Assembly: GCF_007829815.1 (NCBI RefSeq)
Contig: NZ_VIWT01000001.1
Coordinates: 2,317,501 to 2,381,500, forward strand
Direction of reading: 5' to 3'
From: Kitasatospora viridis
GTDB lineage: Bacteria > Actinomycetota > Actinomycetes > Streptomycetales > Streptomycetaceae
Length of the DNA stretch: 64,000 bases
The notes beneath the pieces were generated by a model. That model saw only the letters and a program-made list of their open reading frames with translations. It did not search any database and was not told the origin of the DNA. A program made the translations under genes and the position numbers. Shown here piece by piece: positions 25,054 to 36,018 of this stretch (its first letter is position 1; each line of letters opens with the position of its first letter).

Positions 25054-26691
25054 TTACTCAATCACGTCCGGGTTGCTCTGCGGGGTCCCGTCGGTCCACG
25101 TCTCCTCGTCCTCGACGAGGTAGTCCGCGCGGTTGCGACGGTCCTTCTTGCGCTTGTTCCCAGCGCCGAGGCCACCGGGCATGAAACCGCCTTCGCCCTC
25201 GGTCTCCGCTCCACGGGCTTCGGCGGACGCCTTGCCCAGGCCGCTGCCGCCCTTGGTGAACTCGCCCTCCGGCTGCGGACCTTCCTGGCCGCCGACCTCG
25301 CCGCCGGCCTTGGAGACCAGTCCCCGGCCGCCGCGGCCCGCGCCACCGCCGACCCCACGGCCGCCGATGGCGCCACCGCCGCCCATGCCGCCACCAGGCC
25401 CGTAGCCACCACGGCCACCGCCGAGACCACCGGCCTGGCCGGCTGCCGCCTCTTCACCCTCCTGGGCGCCGATCGCGTTGTTGCCGAGCTGGCTCCGGCC
25501 GGACACCGCGCCCGGACGGCTCACGCCACCGGTGATGCCCTCCTCCGAACCGAGCCCGCCACCACCGACCCGGCCGCCACCGTAGCGCCCGGCCGAGCCA
25601 CCATAGGAGGACCCTCCGGTGCCGTTGATGGTGCCGTACTGGCCCGAGCCACCGCCCTTGATCGAGCCGCCGCCGGTGGGCAGCCCGGGGAAGCCGCCCG
25701 GCAGCCCGCCGGGGCCGCTGTCGCCAGAGCCGTTGTAGCCGGGCCCGTTCGGCAGCGTGCCGGTCGTGCCACCACCCTGACCGGGCGGGGTCGGCGGCGT
25801 CGGGTTGGTGTGGTCGATCCCGGTACCGGGCGGGGTCGGCGTCGGATCGTGCGGCGGAGTCGGTGTCGGGTCGTGCGGCGGCTGCGGAATGGGCTCCCGC
25901 ACCGGGGGCGGCGTCGGGTGCTTCGGCGGGAGGTAGAAGTGGGGCGGCGGAGTCGGCTCCGGCGGGGCCGGGGTCGTCCGGACGGGCGGCGGCGTGACCG
26001 TACCGCCACCGCCGCCGTGCGGCGAAGGACGGTACTTGTTCGAGCTTCCCGGTCCGGTGAACGTCATCCCGGTCTGATTGTCGACCGATGTCGGCGGCGG
26101 CCCCATCACGTCCTGCGGGCTCGGCGGGAACAGCGGCGGTGTCTGCCCCTGAATCGCCGTCGCCGCCCCCTCGTAGGCCTGCGACAACTTCACCATGGCG
26201 TCGACGGCTTCGTTCTTCGCGCCGTCGATCTTCTGCTGGGCGGCGGTGGCCTGCAGCTGGGTCACCCAGCCGAACGGCGGGTTGGGCTGCAGGTCGTTGT
26301 AGAGGTTCTCCCCCTGGGCCTTGCGCTTGTTGACGAGGGCGATCTGGTCGTTCGGCAGCTTGGGCATCGCCTGCGCCGTGCCGAGGGCGTCACCGGACTG
26401 CTGGATCTGCTGGCCGGTGGTGGCCACGTAGGTGCTCAGGTTCGCGGTGGCGTCCGAGACCTGCTTCAACCAGGTGCGGAACTGGTTGGCGGCGTCGCCC
26501 GTCCACTCCAGGTTCTGCGCATGGGAGGAGAGCTCACGGCTGATCTCGCCCAGGGTGCCGGCCGCCTTGTTCAGGGCATCGCCCCGGTCCCCGAGCGTTT
26601 TCGGGTTCCCGCTCTTCACCATGTTCAACAGCTGCTCGTGCGACATGCCGTCGAAATAGGAGTAGAAATCGTCTGTCTGTGGCGTAGGCAC
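25054..26691 (-). CDS. WXG100/PPE-like secreted protein with Pro- and Gly-rich repeats and a YxxxD secretion signal
   Basis: A 545-aa modular protein. Residues about 15-190 are a helical WXG100/PPE-like domain with the turn EWTGDAANQF (Trp63-x-Gly65). Residues about 190-330 are Pro-rich with repeated PHDPTPTPP units; about 330-500 are Gly-rich (GGGxGG). The C-terminus has a conserved-looking tail with YLVED (Tyr524-Asp528), a match to the YxxxD/E type VII secretion signal, then EETWTDGTP. GTG 26691 has GGGGGGT 5 nt upstream. It follows the smaller WXG-like gene by 49 nt and precedes mycP by 84 nt on the same strand, so all three likely form one transcript. The disordered middle suggests a wall-spanning or adhesive role. 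Confidence 0.8.
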   Translation of the reverse strand: MPTPQTDDFYSYFDGMSHEQLLNMVKSGNPKTLGDRGDALNKAAGTLGEISRELSSHAQNLEWTGDAANQFRTWLKQVSDATANLSTYVATTGQQIQQSGDALGTAQAMPKLPNDQIALVNKRKAQGENLYNDLQPNPPFGWVTQLQATAAQQKIDGAKNEAVDAMVKLSQAYEGAATAIQGQTPPLFPPSPQDVMGPPPTSVDNQTGMTFTGPGSSNKYRPSPHGGGGGTVTPPPVRTTPAPPEPTPPPHFYLPPKHPTPPPVREPIPQPPHDPTPTPPHDPTPTPPGTGIDHTNPTPPTPPGQGGGTTGTLPNGPGYNGSGDSGPGGLPGGFPGLPTGGGSIKGGGSGQYGTINGTGGSSYGGSAGRYGGGRVGGGGLGSEEGITGGVSRPGAVSGRSQLGNNAIGAQEGEEAAAGQAGGLGGGRGGYGPGGGMGGGGAIGGRGVGGGAGRGGRGLVSKAGGEVGGQEGPQPEGEFTKGGSGLGKASAEARGAETEGEGGFMPGGLGAGNKRKKDRRNRADYLVEDEETWTDGTPQSNPDVIE

Positions 26692-26740
26692 TACATACCC
26701 CCCATTTCAGTCCGCCGCCCCGTCCCGAACCTCAGCCGAC

Positions 26741-27250
26741 TCATCCGGTTGCACCGACGCTGTTGTCGGACGAGTTCGCGGTGCCGGTCCCACCGGACGA
26801 ATCCCCGTTCGCCGGAGCCGAATCCGTCTGCGGCGACGCCCCGGGAACCGTCACCGCCCCCGCCTGGACGCCAGTGGAGTACTGGGTGTTCGTCTGGTTG
26901 TAGATCGTCCAGAGGGTCGTCCGCTGGTCGTCGTCCACGTTCTTGTAGCCGTTGATGTTGATGTTCATCGCGATGCTCATCGCCTGGATCTGGTTGGCGA
27001 GCGTCTGCGACAGCGCCTGCAGGTTCTGGTGCGCCAGCGTGTACGCGGCGTGCAGGCTGTCGGCGGAACCGAAACCGGTGCCCACCCAGCTCTGGTCCAC
27101 GGTCTGCTGGCTGACCTGGGTCGGGGCGGCCTCGGAGGCGTCCAGGTCGGTGATCATCTTGTCGACCTTGCCCTTGAAGACGGTCAGCGTCTCCAGCTCG
27201 GCCGAGACGCTGCCGCCCCCGCCGTCGTCGTAGTTGATGTACCTACTCAT
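26741..27250 (-). CDS. WXG100-like partner protein
   Basis: A 169-aa protein with no signal peptide. After MSRYINYDDGGGG comes a helical hairpin: VFKGKVDKMITDLDASEAAP, a turn QSWVGTGFGSADSL containing Trp55-x-Gly57, and the helix AYTLAHQNLQALSQTLANQI. The C-terminal 45 residues are Ser/Asn/Gly-rich and disordered. This is the size and layout of WXG100-family proteins that form a dimer with a larger PPE/LXG partner, here most likely the next gene. ATG 27250. It is the first gene of the mycP operon as far as seen; 276 nt separate it from the ABC-F gene. Confidence 0.75.
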   Translation of the reverse strand: MSRYINYDDGGGGSVSAELETLTVFKGKVDKMITDLDASEAAPTQVSQQTVDQSWVGTGFGSADSLHAAYTLAHQNLQALSQTLANQIQAMSIAMNININGYKNVDDDQRTTLWTIYNQTNTQYSTGVQAGAVTVPGASPQTDSAPANGDSSGGTGTANSSDNSVGATG

Positions 27251-27526
27251 TCGGCACCACGTTCATCGAACTGCACCTCCCCCGTACCCGGCCCGGCTCG
27301 AAGGCTGCCGTGCCGCACCACGCCATCAACGTCGAAGTCCCGTACCTGTCACCGGCCCCTGAATACGGACAGCCAGTGACCGTCGGTTCACATCCTAGCG
27401 ACGGCCCCTGTCGGTCCGGCAGGCCCCTTGGTGCGCCCGGCCGTTATCGGTACGCAGTTGTCACGTAGGGCCCGACGGACCGTGACGGTCGGCGGTGCGG
27501 CAGCCCCCTGCCGGTGGATCAGCGGA

Positions 27527-29332
<1,806 letters not shown>

Positions 29333-29384
29333 GTGCGCTGCGCTCCTGAGGGTCGACCGGTGGAACTGCCAAGCCTAGACGGCT

Positions 29385-30323
29385 TCAGCCAGTGACCCTG
29401 GCGCCGGGCACCGGACCGTGGGTGGCGTGCGCGGCGCGGCAGGTGCCGGAGGCGGTGAGCGCCTCGGCCACCGACTCGGCGCCGGCCGCGTCCTTGGCCA
29501 GGAAGGCGCAGGTGGGGCCGGAGCCGGAGACCAGGGCGGCGAGCGCGCCGGCGGCCAGGCCCGCCTCCAGGCAGTCGGCGAGCGCGGGCCGCAGCGAGAG
29601 GGCGGCGGCCTGCAGGTCGTTGGTGAGCGATTCGGCCAGCGCGACCGGGTCGCCGGCGGCCAGGGCGGCGAGCAGCGCGGCGGACGGGTCGGGGGTGGGC
29701 ACCCGGTCGACGCCGGCGCCGGTGCCGGCGGCCTCGCGCAGCCGGTCGCACTCGCGGAACACGGCGGGGGTGGAGAGGCCGCCGTCGGCGACCGCGAAGA
29801 CCCAGTGGAAGGTGCCGGTGACCGGCAGCTCCTCCAGCAGCTCGCCCCGGCCGCGGCCCAGCGCGACGCCGCCGAGCAGCGCGAACGGCACGTCGGAGCC
29901 GAGCTCGGCGGCCAGCTCCAGCAGCACCGGCAGCGGGGTGTCCAGGCCCCACAGCGCGTCGCAGGCGACCAGCGCGGCCGCCCCGTCGGCGCTGCCGCCG
30001 GCCATCCCGCCGGCCACCGGGATGGCCTTGGCGATCTCCAGGTGGACGTCTGGCTCGATGCCGTGGTGGGCGGCGAGCAGCCGGGCCGCCCGGGCGGCCA
30101 GGTTGCTGTCGTCCAGCGGCACCTGGTGGGCGTCGGGGCCGGTGCAGCCGAGCGTGACGCCCCGACCGGGGGTGCCCGGGGTGGCGGTGACCTCGTCGCC
30201 GAGGGCCACGGCGAAGAACACGTTGGCCAGGTCGTGGAAGCCGTCGGCGCGCAGCCCGCCGACCCCGAGCTGGACGTTGACCTTGGCGGGCACCCGCACA
30301 GTCACCCGGATCTTCGCAGTCAC
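29385..30323 (-). CDS. ispE: 4-(Cytidine 5'-diphospho)-2-C-methyl-D-erythritol kinase
   Basis: ATP-dependent phosphorylation of CDP-ME, fourth step of the MEP isoprenoid pathway. The 312-aa GHMP kinase has the substrate motif [12 protein letters not shown] with LRADGFHDL, the ATP loop [17 protein letters not shown], and the C-terminal [13 protein letters not shown] 30323 overlaps the ksgA stop codon by 4 nt (GTGA), fixing the start. The ksgA-ispE pair is conserved across actinobacteria. Confidence 0.96.
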   Translation of the reverse strand: MTAKIRVTVRVPAKVNVQLGVGGLRADGFHDLANVFFAVALGDEVTATPGTPGRGVTLGCTGPDAHQVPLDDSNLAARAARLLAAHHGIEPDVHLEIAKAIPVAGGMAGGSADGAAALVACDALWGLDTPLPVLLELAAELGSDVPFALLGGVALGRGRGELLEELPVTGTFHWVFAVADGGLSTPAVFRECDRLREAAGTGAGVDRVPTPDPSAALLAALAAGDPVALAESLTNDLQAAALSLRPALADCLEAGLAAGALAALVSGSGPTCAFLAKDAAGAESVAEALTASGTCRAAHATHGPVPGARVTG

Positions 30324-31234
30324 TTCGACGACCCCTCGGCGGACGGCTTCGACTCGGCGGACGGCTTGTGCTCGGCGATGGCGGCGAACTGCTCGACGGT
30401 GAGCATCTCGCCGCGCAGGGTGTGGTCGATGCCGGCGGCGGCGATCGCCTGCTCGGCGGCGGCGGGCGAGCCGGCCCAGCCGGCCAGCGCGGCGCGCAGG
30501 GTCTTGCGGCGCTGCGCGAAGGCGGCGTCCACCACGGCGAACACCTCCCGCCGGCTGGCGGTGGTGGCGGGCGGCTGACGGCGGGTCAGCGAGACCAGGC
30601 CGGAGTCCACGTTGGGCGCGGGCCAGAAGACGTTGCGGCCGATCGCGCCGGCCCGCTTCACCTCGGCGTACCAGTTGGCCTTGACCGAGGGCACGCCGTA
30701 GATCTTGTTGCCGGGCTTGGCGGCGAGCCGGTCGGCCACCTCGGACTGCACCATCACCAGGGTGCGCTCGATGCTGGGGAAGGTGGCCAGCATGTGCAGC
30801 AGCACCGGGACGGCCACGTTGTAGGGCAGGTTGGCGACCAGCGCGGTGGGCGCGGGGCCGGGCAGCTCGGTGACCTCCATGGCGTCGCTGAGCACCAGGG
30901 CGAAGCGGTCGGCCCGGTCCGGCATCCGGCTGGCGACGGTGTCCGGCAGGTGCTGGGCGAGCAGCGGGTCGATCTCCACGGCGGTGACGTGCGCGGCCGC
31001 CTCCAGCAGCGCCAGGGTGAGCGAACCGAGCCCGGGGCCGACCTCGACCACCGCGTCCTCGGGGGTGACTCCGGCGGCGCGGACGATCCGGCGCACGGTG
31101 TTGGCGTCGATCACGAAGTTCTGGCCGCGCTGCTTGGTCGGGCGGACCCCGAAGGCGGCGGCCAGCTCACGGATGTCGGCGGCGCCGAGCAGGTGGTGGT
31201 CGGAGGCAGGACTGGTGGGGTCGGTGGTGCTCAC
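30320..31234 (-). CDS. ksgA: 16S rRNA (adenine1518/1519-N6)-dimethyltransferase
   Basis: Dimethylates two adjacent adenines in helix 45 of 16S rRNA during small-subunit maturation (also named rsmA). The 304-aa protein has [17 protein letters not shown], the SAM-binding [16 protein letters not shown], and the catalytic NLPYN. The GTG at 31234 begins [12 protein letters not shown]; the first 25 residues are a flexible actinobacterial extension. It lies 37 nt after tatD; in S. coelicolor and mycobacteria rpfB is normally in that place. Confidence 0.95.
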   Translation of the reverse strand: MSTTDPTSPASDHHLLGAADIRELAAAFGVRPTKQRGQNFVIDANTVRRIVRAAGVTPEDAVVEVGPGLGSLTLALLEAAAHVTAVEIDPLLAQHLPDTVASRMPDRADRFALVLSDAMEVTELPGPAPTALVANLPYNVAVPVLLHMLATFPSIERTLVMVQSEVADRLAAKPGNKIYGVPSVKANWYAEVKRAGAIGRNVFWPAPNVDSGLVSLTRRQPPATTASRREVFAVVDAAFAQRRKTLRAALAGWAGSPAAAEQAIAAAGIDHTLRGEMLTVEQFAAIAEHKPSAESKPSAEGSSK

Positions 31235-31271
31235 CGGTCAAGGCTACCGGCCCCGCCACCCCCGGCAGCGC

Positions 31272-32147
31272 TCAGTAGTCGAAGGCGCGGGCGGTGTTGG
31301 CCGCGATCGCGGTGCACAGCTCGTCCTCGCCCAGGCCCAGGGTGTCGGCCATCGACCGGACGGTGACCGGGATCAGGTAGGGCGCGTTGGGCCGGCCCCG
31401 GTAGGGGTGCGGGGTAAGGAAGGGCGCGTCCGTCTCGACCAGGATCCGGTCCAGCGGGGTGACGGCGAGGGCGTCCCGCAGCGGCTGGTTGGCCTTGAAG
31501 GTGACCGGGCCGGCGAACGACAGGTACCAGCCGTGCTCGGCGCAGACCTTGGCCATCTCGGCGTCGCCGGAGTAGCAGTGGAAGACGGTGCGCTCGGGCG
31601 CGCCCTCGGCGAGCAGCAGCTCGATCACGTCCTGGTGGGCGTCCCGGTCGTGGATCACCAGGGCCTTGCCGTGCCGCTTGGCGATCTCGATGTGCCGGCG
31701 GAAGGACTCCTGCTGGATCTCCACGCCCTCGGGGCCGGTGCGGAAGTAGTCCAGGCCGGTCTCGCCGACGGCCCGCACCTGGGGCAGCGCGGCCAGCCGG
31801 TCGATCTCGGCCAGCGCCTCGTCCAGCGCGGCCTGCCCGCCGGGGGTGCGCTGCTGCCCGGACCAGGTGTCGGGGTCGCCGAGCACCAGCCGGGGCGCCT
31901 CGTTGGGGTGCAGCGCGACGGCCGCGTGCACCTGCTCGAACCGCTCGGCGAGTTCGGCGGCCCACCGCGAGCCGGCCACGTCGCAGCCGACCTGGACCAC
32001 CGTGCTGACGCCGACCGCGGCGGCCTTGGCCAGCCCCTCGGCCGGGGTGCCGGACTGCATGTCCAGGTGGGTGTGCGAGTCGGCCACCGGCACCGCGAGC
32101 GGGGCGGGCGGCGGGGGCGGGGTGGTGCGGTCGTCCTTGGCAGCCAT
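31272..32147 (-). CDS. tatD: TatD-family metal-dependent DNase/hydrolase
   Basis: A 291-aa amidohydrolase-fold nuclease. The metal ligands are in place: DSHTHLD at the N-terminus, ALHPNEAP, AVGETGLDYFR, VIHDRDAHQD and the final aspartate in LVETDAPFLTPHPYRG. Family members degrade DNA in a metal-dependent way and are linked to repair and DNA turnover. ATG 32147; the upstream neighbour on the same strand is the zinc-ribbon gene 78 nt away. Confidence 0.93.
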   Translation of the reverse strand: MAAKDDRTTPPPPPAPLAVPVADSHTHLDMQSGTPAEGLAKAAAVGVSTVVQVGCDVAGSRWAAELAERFEQVHAAVALHPNEAPRLVLGDPDTWSGQQRTPGGQAALDEALAEIDRLAALPQVRAVGETGLDYFRTGPEGVEIQQESFRRHIEIAKRHGKALVIHDRDAHQDVIELLLAEGAPERTVFHCYSGDAEMAKVCAEHGWYLSFAGPVTFKANQPLRDALAVTPLDRILVETDAPFLTPHPYRGRPNAPYLIPVTVRSMADTLGLGEDELCTAIAANTARAFDY

Positions 32148-32225
32148 GGGTCGAAGCCTAGTGGCGGGCGCGGGCGCGGGCCGGGCCCCGGCCGGTGCTG
32201 CGGCGGGGGCCCGGGCCGCGGAGGT

Positions 32226-32678
32226 TCAGCCGCGCGGCAGCCAGAACTGGTACCAGTGCTGCCTGAGCCGCTGCTCCGCGGGCCGGACCGGGTCGGCCGG
32301 CTCGGCGTACGGCGCGTACCCGGGGGCGGTGTGCAGGGAGTTCACGGCGGAGGCCACCCGCCCCTCGCGCATGATCCGCACGGTGTGCCCGCCGCAGCCC
32401 GGGCAGGTGGGCTTGAGCAGCGGCGACGGGACCCGGACGCCGTTGGCCCGGTACTGGATCACCAGGTGCCCGTCCCGGTCCTTGTGGTGCTCGATCTCGT
32501 AACCCTGTTCCCAGCCGTAGCCGCAGTTCAGGCAGACGAAGGCGTACGCCTCGTGGACGGTCGGGACGGTGGTGCGGGCGGGGCCCCGCCCGGCGATCGG
32601 GCCGGGGGTGTCGGCGGCCTGCTTCATCAGGCCGGTTGCCGGGGCGCTCCCCAGCGGGCTACCGATTGTGTCGCTCAT
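32226..32678 (-). CDS. Zinc-ribbon protein of unknown function
   Basis: A 150-aa soluble protein. After about 45 low-complexity residues comes a four-cysteine zinc ribbon: FVCLNCGYGWEQGYEIEHHK, and about 40 residues later PTCPGCGGHTVRIMREGR. The C-terminus ends HWYQFWLPRG. It is widespread in Streptomyces but I know no function. ATG 32678; the longer open frame reaching 32810 is not family-like. Confidence 0.75.
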   Translation of the reverse strand: MSDTIGSPLGSAPATGLMKQAADTPGPIAGRGPARTTVPTVHEAYAFVCLNCGYGWEQGYEIEHHKDRDGHLVIQYRANGVRVPSPLLKPTCPGCGGHTVRIMREGRVASAVNSLHTAPGYAPYAEPADPVRPAEQRLRQHWYQFWLPRG

Positions 32679-33016
32679 CGCGGTCTCCCTGCGCCCGCCG
32701 GACGTTCGTCCGGATCGGGTCTTTCCATCCGATGGAATGCCCAAGCGGCCCGTTGCGATGCCCGACTTGCCGAGACTTGGCGGGGAGTTGGGAAAACCTG
32801 TACGAACCACCGTCGAAACCGCAGCTCAGCCGGTGTCCGCGGGACCTGCCTTTTACCTTGCGGGCGGGTTCTCGGGCGCCCGCGCCGTTCGGATGGCGCG
32901 GGTCGTGTCATCGGAAGTCGAAGGCACCGGCGCACGCCCCTGGTGCCCGTCCCTCCACGGTACGCGTGTGGGACTGGCGGGGCGAAGCACCGTTCGGGGA
33001 GTGTGCGGGCGGGGCG
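32679..33016. other. 338-nt region without a gene
   Basis: Lies between the starts/ends of two minus-strand genes (rsmI stop at 33017, zinc-ribbon start at 32678), so it should hold the zinc-ribbon promoter and the rsmI terminator. I see one 8-bp hairpin (CCCGCGCC 32879-32886, GGCGCGGG 32895-32902), a possible rsmI terminator. No convincing ORF: open frames across it are extensions of shadows. Confidence 0.5.
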
Positions 33017-33877
33017 TCAGGGGGTGTCGGCGGAGCGGCCGGGCTTGGCGGCCACCACCGCGTCGAAGACCTCGCGCTTGGGCAGGCCGAGTTGCACGGC
33101 CACGGCGGCGATCGCCTCCTTGCGGCGCTCCCCCGCCGCCTCCCGGGCCGCCACCCGGTCGGCCAGCTCGGCGGGGGTGAGCTCGGCGGGGGCGGCCGGC
33201 GGGGCGCCGCCGACCACCACGGTGATCTCCCCGCGCACGCCGTCGGCGGCCCAGGCGGCCAGCTCGCCGAGCGGGCCGCGCTTGACCTCCTCGTAGGTCT
33301 TGGTCAGCTCCCGGCAGACGGCGGCGGGCCGGTCGGCGCCGAAGGCCCCGGCCATCGCGGTCAGCGTCTCGGCGATCCGGTGCGGGGCCTCGAAGAAGAC
33401 CATGGTGCGCGGCTCGGCGGCGATCTCGGCCAGTGCCCGGCCGCGGTCGCCGGCCTTGCGCGGCAGGAAGCCCTCGAAGGTGAACCGGTCCACCGGCAGC
33501 GCGGACAGCGCCAGCGCGGTGAGCACCGCGGACGGCCCGGGCACGGCGGTGACCTTGATGCCGGCCGCCACGGCGGCGGCGACCAGCCGGTAGCCGGGGT
33601 CGGAGACCGAGGGCATCCCGGCGTCGGTGACCAGCAGCACCCGGGCGCCGCCGGTGAGCGCCTCGACCAGCTCGGGGGTGCGGCCGACCTCGTTGCCCTC
33701 GAAGTAGGAGAGCACCCGGCCGGCCGGGGCCACCCCGAGCGCCTGGGTGAGCCGGCGCAGGCGCCGGGTGTCCTCGGCGGCGATCACGTCCGCCTCGGCG
33801 AGCTCGGTGAGCAGCCGGGGCGGGGCGTCCGCGACGTCGCCGATGGGGGTGCCTGCGAGAACGAGTACTCCTGTCAC
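33017..33877 (-). CDS. rsmI: 16S rRNA (cytidine1402-2'-O)-methyltransferase
   Basis: Methylates the 2'-OH of C1402 in 16S rRNA. The 286-aa tetrapyrrole-methylase-fold protein has LAGTPIGDVADAPPRLL, VIAAEDTRRLRRL, LLVTDAGMPSVSDPGYRLV, AVPGPSA and FEGFLPRK in the usual order. I prefer GTG 33877 because AGGA stands 8 nt before it; ATG 33886 abuts that site and would add three residues. It is divergent from the protein mannosyltransferase, as in related genomes. Confidence 0.94.
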   Translation of the reverse strand: MTGVLVLAGTPIGDVADAPPRLLTELAEADVIAAEDTRRLRRLTQALGVAPAGRVLSYFEGNEVGRTPELVEALTGGARVLLVTDAGMPSVSDPGYRLVAAAVAAGIKVTAVPGPSAVLTALALSALPVDRFTFEGFLPRKAGDRGRALAEIAAEPRTMVFFEAPHRIAETLTAMAGAFGADRPAAVCRELTKTYEEVKRGPLGELAAWAADGVRGEITVVVGGAPPAAPAELTPAELADRVAAREAAGERRKEAIAAVAVQLGLPKREVFDAVVAAKPGRSADTP

Positions 33878-34016
33878 GGGGGCCATCCTGTCAGGCCGGA
33901 CGAAACGGACCCAATGATCCGGGCGGTGTCCGCCCGCCGGACCCGCAATCGTGACGATTCGGGCAGCTTCTCGGCAGGGGGTTCTGCTTTCAGCCCCCGC
34001 CCCTACGATGTGGCGG

Positions 34017-35879
34017 GTGACTGGCGAGACGTCGGCCGAGGCGACAGTGGTCGAGACCACTGCGGAATCCGGCCCGGTGGAGGAGCAGGACCCGAGCGGC
34101 GACGGGATACCCGGGCCTCGCGCGGAGCGGCAGCGGGCCCCCTGGGTGCGCCGGCTGGCCGCCCACGGCTACCGGGCGCCCGAGCGGCTGTCCTTGGAAG
34201 AGCGCCTGGTGCCGCCGATGCCGGACGGCCCCGGGGTGACCCCGAGCCCGGCCCCGCACTCGCCCCTGCTGCTGCGGGCCGGCCTGCGGCTGCCGGACGG
34301 CCTGTGGACCTGGTTGTGCCGCTGGTCCGGCTGGCTGGGCCCGCTGGCGGTGGCGCTCTTCGGCGGCGTGCTGCGGTTCTGGAACCTGGGCAGCCCCGGC
34401 GGGATCATCTTCGACGAGACGTACTACGCCAAGGACTCCTACGCGCTCTGGCACGGCGGCTTCGAGACCAACTGGCCTGACGACGCCAACAACCTGATCC
34501 TCGGTCACCCGCAGCAGATCCCGTACAAGGCCGACGGCGCCTTCATCGCGCACCCGCCGCTCGGCAAGTGGATCATCGGCATCGGCGAGCACCTGTTCGG
34601 CATGCACCCGTTCGGCTGGCGGTTCATGCTCGCCGTGCTCGGCACCGCCTCGATCCTGATGCTGGCCCGGATCGGCCGCCGGCTGTTCCGCTCCACCCTG
34701 CTGGGCTGCGTGGCCGGCCTGCTGCTCTCGGTGGACGGCCTGCACTTCGTGATGAGCCGCACCTCGCTGCTCGACCTGATCGTGATGTTCTGGATCCTGG
34801 CCGCCTTCGGCTTCCTGCTGCTGGACCGGGACCGCACCCGGGCCCGGATCGCCCGGCAACTGGACGGCGCAGTAGACGCCCTGACGGCGCACCGGATGCG
34901 GCTGGGCCTGCGCCCGTACCGGCTGGCGGCCGGGGTGTGCGTGGGGGCGGCCTGCTCGACCAAGTGGACCGGGATGTACGTGGCGGCCTTCTTCGGGCTG
35001 CTGACCGTCTTCTGGGACCTGGGCGCGCGCAAGCTGGCCGGGGCCCGCCGCCCGTACTGGTCCACCCTGCTGCGCGACGGCCTGCCGGCCTTCGCCTCGA
35101 TCGTGGTGGTCGCGGCCGGCACCTACGTGGCCTCCTGGTCCGGCTGGCTGGCCAGCAGCCCGGTGGCGGGCAAGGGCGGCTTCGACCGGGGCTGGGCGGC
35201 CGGCCGGCACGGCATCTCCACCGAGTTCGTGACGCTGCCGCTGGCCGGGCGGGTGAAGATGCCGTTCCGGGTGGACATGACCTGGGTGCCGGAGAGCCTG
35301 CGCTCGCTGTGGCACTACCACTCGCAGATGTACGACTTCAACGTCAACCTGCACAGCCCGCACCTGTACCAGTCCAACCCGTGGAGCTGGCTGGTGCTGG
35401 GCCGGCCGGTCTCCTTCTACTACGAGTCGCCGAAGTACGGGCAGAGCGGCTGCAAGGCCAGCGAGTGCGCCTCCGAGGTGCTGGCGATCGGCACCCCGCT
35501 GCTCTGGTGGGCCGGGGTGATCGCGCTGGCCTACTGCCTGTACCGCTGGGCGGCGCGCCGGGACTGGCGGGCCGGGGCGGTGCTGTGCGGGCTGGCTTCC
35601 GGCCTGCTGCCCTGGTTCGAGTACCAGCAGCGCACCATCTTCCTGTTCTACGCGGTGGCCTTCGTGCCGTTCGTCGTGCTGGCGGTGACGATGCTGATCG
35701 GGGCGCTGATCGGGCCGGCCCGGGCGACGCCCGAGCGGCGGTTGGTGGGCGGTGCGGCGGCGGGCGTGCTGGTGCTGCTGATCGTCTGGAACTTCCTCTA
35801 CTTCCTGCCGCTGTACACCGGCCAGGTGATCCCGATGCAGGACTGGCGGGCCCGGATGTGGTTCACCACCTGGATCTGA
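34017..35879 (+). CDS. pmt: Dolichyl-phosphate-mannose--protein O-mannosyltransferase
   Basis: Transfers mannose from a polyprenyl-phosphate donor to Ser/Thr of exported proteins at the outer face of the membrane. The 620-aa GT39 protein has about 60 disordered residues, then some ten or more membrane helices. The first outer loop holds IIFDETYYAKDSYAL (the DE motif) and the next HPPLGKWIIGIGEHL; loop motifs typical of actinobacterial PMT follow (NVNLHSPHLYQSNPWSW). GTG 34017 was chosen as the start nearest the family N-terminus. In S. coelicolor the equivalent enzyme is needed for phage phiC31 infection and glycosylates PstS. It precedes a penicillin-binding protein gene by 139 nt. Confidence 0.94.
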   Translation: MTGETSAEATVVETTAESGPVEEQDPSGDGIPGPRAERQRAPWVRRLAAHGYRAPERLSLEERLVPPMPDGPGVTPSPAPHSPLLLRAGLRLPDGLWTWLCRWSGWLGPLAVALFGGVLRFWNLGSPGGIIFDETYYAKDSYALWHGGFETNWPDDANNLILGHPQQIPYKADGAFIAHPPLGKWIIGIGEHLFGMHPFGWRFMLAVLGTASILMLARIGRRLFRSTLLGCVAGLLLSVDGLHFVMSRTSLLDLIVMFWILAAFGFLLLDRDRTRARIARQLDGAVDALTAHRMRLGLRPYRLAAGVCVGAACSTKWTGMYVAAFFGLLTVFWDLGARKLAGARRPYWSTLLRDGLPAFASIVVVAAGTYVASWSGWLASSPVAGKGGFDRGWAAGRHGISTEFVTLPLAGRVKMPFRVDMTWVPESLRSLWHYHSQMYDFNVNLHSPHLYQSNPWSWLVLGRPVSFYYESPKYGQSGCKASECASEVLAIGTPLLWWAGVIALAYCLYRWAARRDWRAGAVLCGLASGLLPWFEYQQRTIFLFYAVAFVPFVVLAVTMLIGALIGPARATPERRLVGGAAAGVLVLLIVWNFLYFLPLYTGQVIPMQDWRARMWFTTWI

Positions 35880-36018
35880 TCGGCGGGCGCCGGCAAACGC
35901 ACAGGACCTCCACCGGTGTGTACCAGCTCTGTCACGAGCCGGGGTGCCGACCGGGCGGACCGGGGGGCGCAGCTTAGGCTGTGCTCACTCCAATCGTCCG
36001 TCTCTCCGGGGGAGCACC

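Noticed and set aside
20350..27250. Mobile element or integrated plasmid near tRNA-Thr
   Set aside because: No integrase, transposase or att-like repeat is seen, the tRNA is intact and 1.8 kb away, and a transporter gene lies between.
27251..27526. Gene or riboswitch in the spacer between the WXG-like operon and the ABC-F gene
   Set aside because: Only short weak hairpins near 27472-27513, which probably belong to the ABC-F terminator; no ORF with domain features or conserved RNA layout could be supported.
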